Positions 62,478-64,000 of a stretch of 64,000 nucleotides of DNA are shown here, piece after piece. The notes beneath the pieces are model-generated. The model did no database searches, was not told where the DNA came from, and saw nothing but the letters and a program-made list of their open reading frames with translations. The stretch is from the NCBI GenBank assembly GCA_052168315.1, contig JBQLZO010000092.1:1-64000 (forward strand). Direction: 5' to 3'. A program made the translations under genes and the position numbers. Every line of letters starts with the position of its first letter. The first letter of the stretch is position 1. The stretch comes from JBQLZO01 sp052168315. GTDB lineage: Bacteria; Planctomycetota; Phycisphaerae; Phycisphaerales; UBA1924.

Positions 62478-64000
62478 TTACGGCACCAGGTCGGCGCAGT
62501 TCTGTCCGAACGCGCCGAGCAGTGCGCCGAGGTCGTCCGAATTGACGAAGCCATCGCCGTCGATATCGCCGCCGGAGCGTGGGGGCACCGCGCTGCCGAA
62601 CTGGCCGAGGAGCACGCCGAGGTCGTCGGAGTCGATGTTCGAGTCGGCGTTGAGGTCGCCTCGGCAGGTGATGATGACGGTGAGGGTGGTCGGGGATGGG
62701 TAGTCGACGCGGATCTCGAAGGGGTCGGGGAGGTTCGAGTCATCGAAGGTGGTGAACACGCCGGTCACGCCGGGGCCGTCGACCAGGTCGAAGACGGTGA
62801 GGGGGAGGGGGTCCAGACCCACGGCGTTGAATCCGAGGGTGCCATCGAGATCGATGGCGCCGGCCCCGGTGAAGCGGCTTGTGACCGGTGATCGGCTCGG
62901 GTTTTCCTGGAGGATCGCCTCGACGAGGGTGGTCGGCGCGAGGCTGAGGTTTCCGGTGACCTGGATGATGGACGCAGGACCGCCGACGGGTGTCAGCGTG
63001 CCCTGGGCCTCGACCTGTCCGGAGATTCGTCCGCTGCCGGTAATGGATTGGGCGACCCCGACGGTGAGCATCGCTCCTGGGTGCGCCCCCAGTTCCGCAT
63101 CGCCCTGGTCCGAGGTCTGGGCGTTGAGGAGGATGTTGCCGGTTCCGGAGATGGTGACATCCTCGGCCGCGAGGACCCTGCAGTTCGTGAAGTTGCCCAG
63201 GCGGTTGATGAGGATGTCGGCGTTGTTGACGAAGGGTCCCGCCAGCAGATCGAACGCGCCGCTGCTCTCGGTGGCGAGCGTGCCCTCGTTGGTGAGTGAG
63301 GATGCGGTGGAGAGCCCGCCGATGGCCGAGACAGCGCCATCGCCTGAGGTGATGACCGATCCGCCCTGGACGGTGGTGCCCGGCTGGAGGTAGAGGAAGC
63401 TCCCGTCGGTTGCTCTGAGCGATCCGCTCGTGGTTTGGGTGATGTCGCCCAGGATGGTCAGTGGCTGGGCGGTGTCGTTGGCCAGGATGATGGCATCGTT
63501 GAGCACATCACCGGAGATGCGACCGGCGCCGCGGATGGTGTGCGAGCCTGTGTGGGTGAGCTGCGCGCCATCGCTGATCAGGATCTCGGCGTCGAAGGGA
63601 TCGCTGGATCCCCGGTTGAGGGTCATGGTGCCATCGCCGTCGATGGTGGTATCGGCTTCGATGATGAGGCGGGCGTTGAAGGTGTTCCCCTGGCGGTTGA
63701 TGAGCGCCTTGCCGTCGTTGGTGAGGCCGCCGGGGCCGAGATCGAGCGTGGCGCCGCCTTCGATGGCGAGGTTGCCGACGTTCGTCACGGCGTCGATGGC
63801 TCCGCCGGCGCCGGAAACGAATGCGGGCTCGATTCCACCCAGTATCCCGCCCGTGATGCTGCCGAGGTTTTCGATCAGCACGAGGTCATCGACGGCCCGC
63901 ACGAGTCCCGCCGGCGACTGGACCACGGGGAGGTTGATGCGGAGCGGCCGCTCGAGGAACTCGGCGGAGATGATGCCATCGTTCTGCAGCGAGCCGTCGC
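62478..64000 (-). CDS. Exported repeat protein with dockerin-like tail (5' end outside the window)
   Basis: The open frame continues to the right edge of the window, giving 507 visible codons. The visible part is a beta-rich solenoid with recurring NEGTL/NDG, ISGTGNILLNAQ, IRGAGRISGDVLNDAI and ITGSGRISGQVEAQGTLTP segments, like right-handed beta-helix or autotransporter-type passengers. About 80 residues from the end begins a Cys-bracketed double EF-hand tail (CRGDLNADSNIDSDDLGVLL, then DIDGDGFVNSDDLGALLGAFG) ending FGQNCADLVP. It should be a surface or secreted protein; the ligand is unknown. The start codon and signal peptide are not visible. Confidence 0.85.
   Translation of the reverse strand, partial: DGSLQNDGIISAEFLERPLRINLPVVQSPAGLVRAVDDLVLIENLGSITGGILGGIEPAFVSGAGGAIDAVTNVGNLAIEGGATLDLGPGGLTNDGKALINRQGNTFNARLIIEADTTIDGDGTMTLNRGSSDPFDAEILISDGAQLTHTGSHTIRGAGRISGDVLNDAIILANDTAQPLTILGDITQTTSGSLRATDGSFLYLQPGTTVQGGSVITSGDGAVSAIGGLSTASSLTNEGTLATESSGAFDLLAGPFVNNADILINRLGNFTNCRVLAAEDVTISGTGNILLNAQTSDQGDAELGAHPGAMLTVGVAQSITGSGRISGQVEAQGTLTPVGGPASIIQVTGNLSLAPTTLVEAILQENPSRSPVTSRFTGAGAIDLDGTLGFNAVGLDPLPLTVFDLVDGPGVTGVFTTFDDSNLPDPFEIRVDYPSPTTLTVIITCRGDLNADSNIDSDDLGVLLGQFGSAVPPRSGGDIDGDGFVNSDDLGALLGAFGQNCADLVP

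Noticed and set aside
1..64000. tRNA, rRNA, transposase, integrase or defence-system genes
   Set aside because: Looked for by eye on both strands (T-loop GGTTCGA patterns, DDE/serine recombinase motifs, Cas and restriction motifs); none supported.

Overview
The window is GC-rich (roughly 70 percent G+C by eye) and comes from a planctomycete-like bacterium, most probably of the Phycisphaerae. Four things point there. The exported proteins carry Cys-bracketed dockerin-like tails (DSDDLGILL type). There is a pair of large pseudopilins, a sigma factor next to a WD40 Ser/Thr kinase, and a CRTAC1/FG-GAP protein. Shine-Dalgarno sequences are used only sporadically. No rRNA, tRNA, CRISPR array, insertion sequence or prophage was recognised, so this looks like ordinary chromosome.

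Layout. 1-2538 (minus): lipid transport and cell wall genes (MlaF-type ATPase, MCE protein, the start of murJ). 2537-4227 (plus): a Nudix hydrolase and an M50 site-2 protease. 4318-8646 (minus): radA and a GH31 glycosidase with a LacI-type operator in its promoter. 8878-13702 (plus): an exported protein, a CRTAC1/dockerin protein, a UPF0316 membrane protein and an FKBP lipoprotein. 13703-16411: a PBP4-type carboxypeptidase (minus), a tRNA-binding protein (plus) and a RidA-like protein (minus). 16894-19477 (plus): two tandem pseudopilins closed by a strong terminator. 19801-36947 (minus): a 15-gene type II secretion operon. Its order of transcription is two LTxxQ-repeat secreted proteins, gspE, F, G, H, I, J, K, a GspL-like gene, a GspM-like gene, a GspC-like gene, gspD and a lipoprotein. 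37255-47134: housekeeping genes (proC, accA, a histone-H1-like/DksA fusion, lspA, an AbgT transporter, a thioredoxin-like lipoprotein, rsmA) and small membrane proteins. 47364-50507 (plus): a large S8 protease with a dockerin tail. 50660-54863: a DUF1338/HglS dioxygenase, a GNAT-like lipoprotein and a Y-family polymerase. 55024-59329 (plus): the sigma factor and the WD40 kinase. 59426-62348 (plus): a globin, rsmB and a PtsN-like EIIA. 62478-64000 (minus): the 3' part of an exported repeat protein with a dockerin tail.

How the parts fit. The type II secretion operon, the two pseudopilins and the three dockerin-tailed exported proteins make an export theme; whether the tails are secretion or anchoring signals is inference. 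Most promising leads: (i) seven genes with a TANNNT -10 box exactly 5-6 nt before the start codon, implying leaderless mRNAs; (ii) a pair of four-repeat LTxxQ proteins heading the secretion operon; (iii) two small dispersed intergenic repeat types, one of which encodes an abnormally long prepilin leader in gspJ; (iv) an H1-like/DksA fusion behind the only perfect sigma-70-type -35 box noticed in the window.
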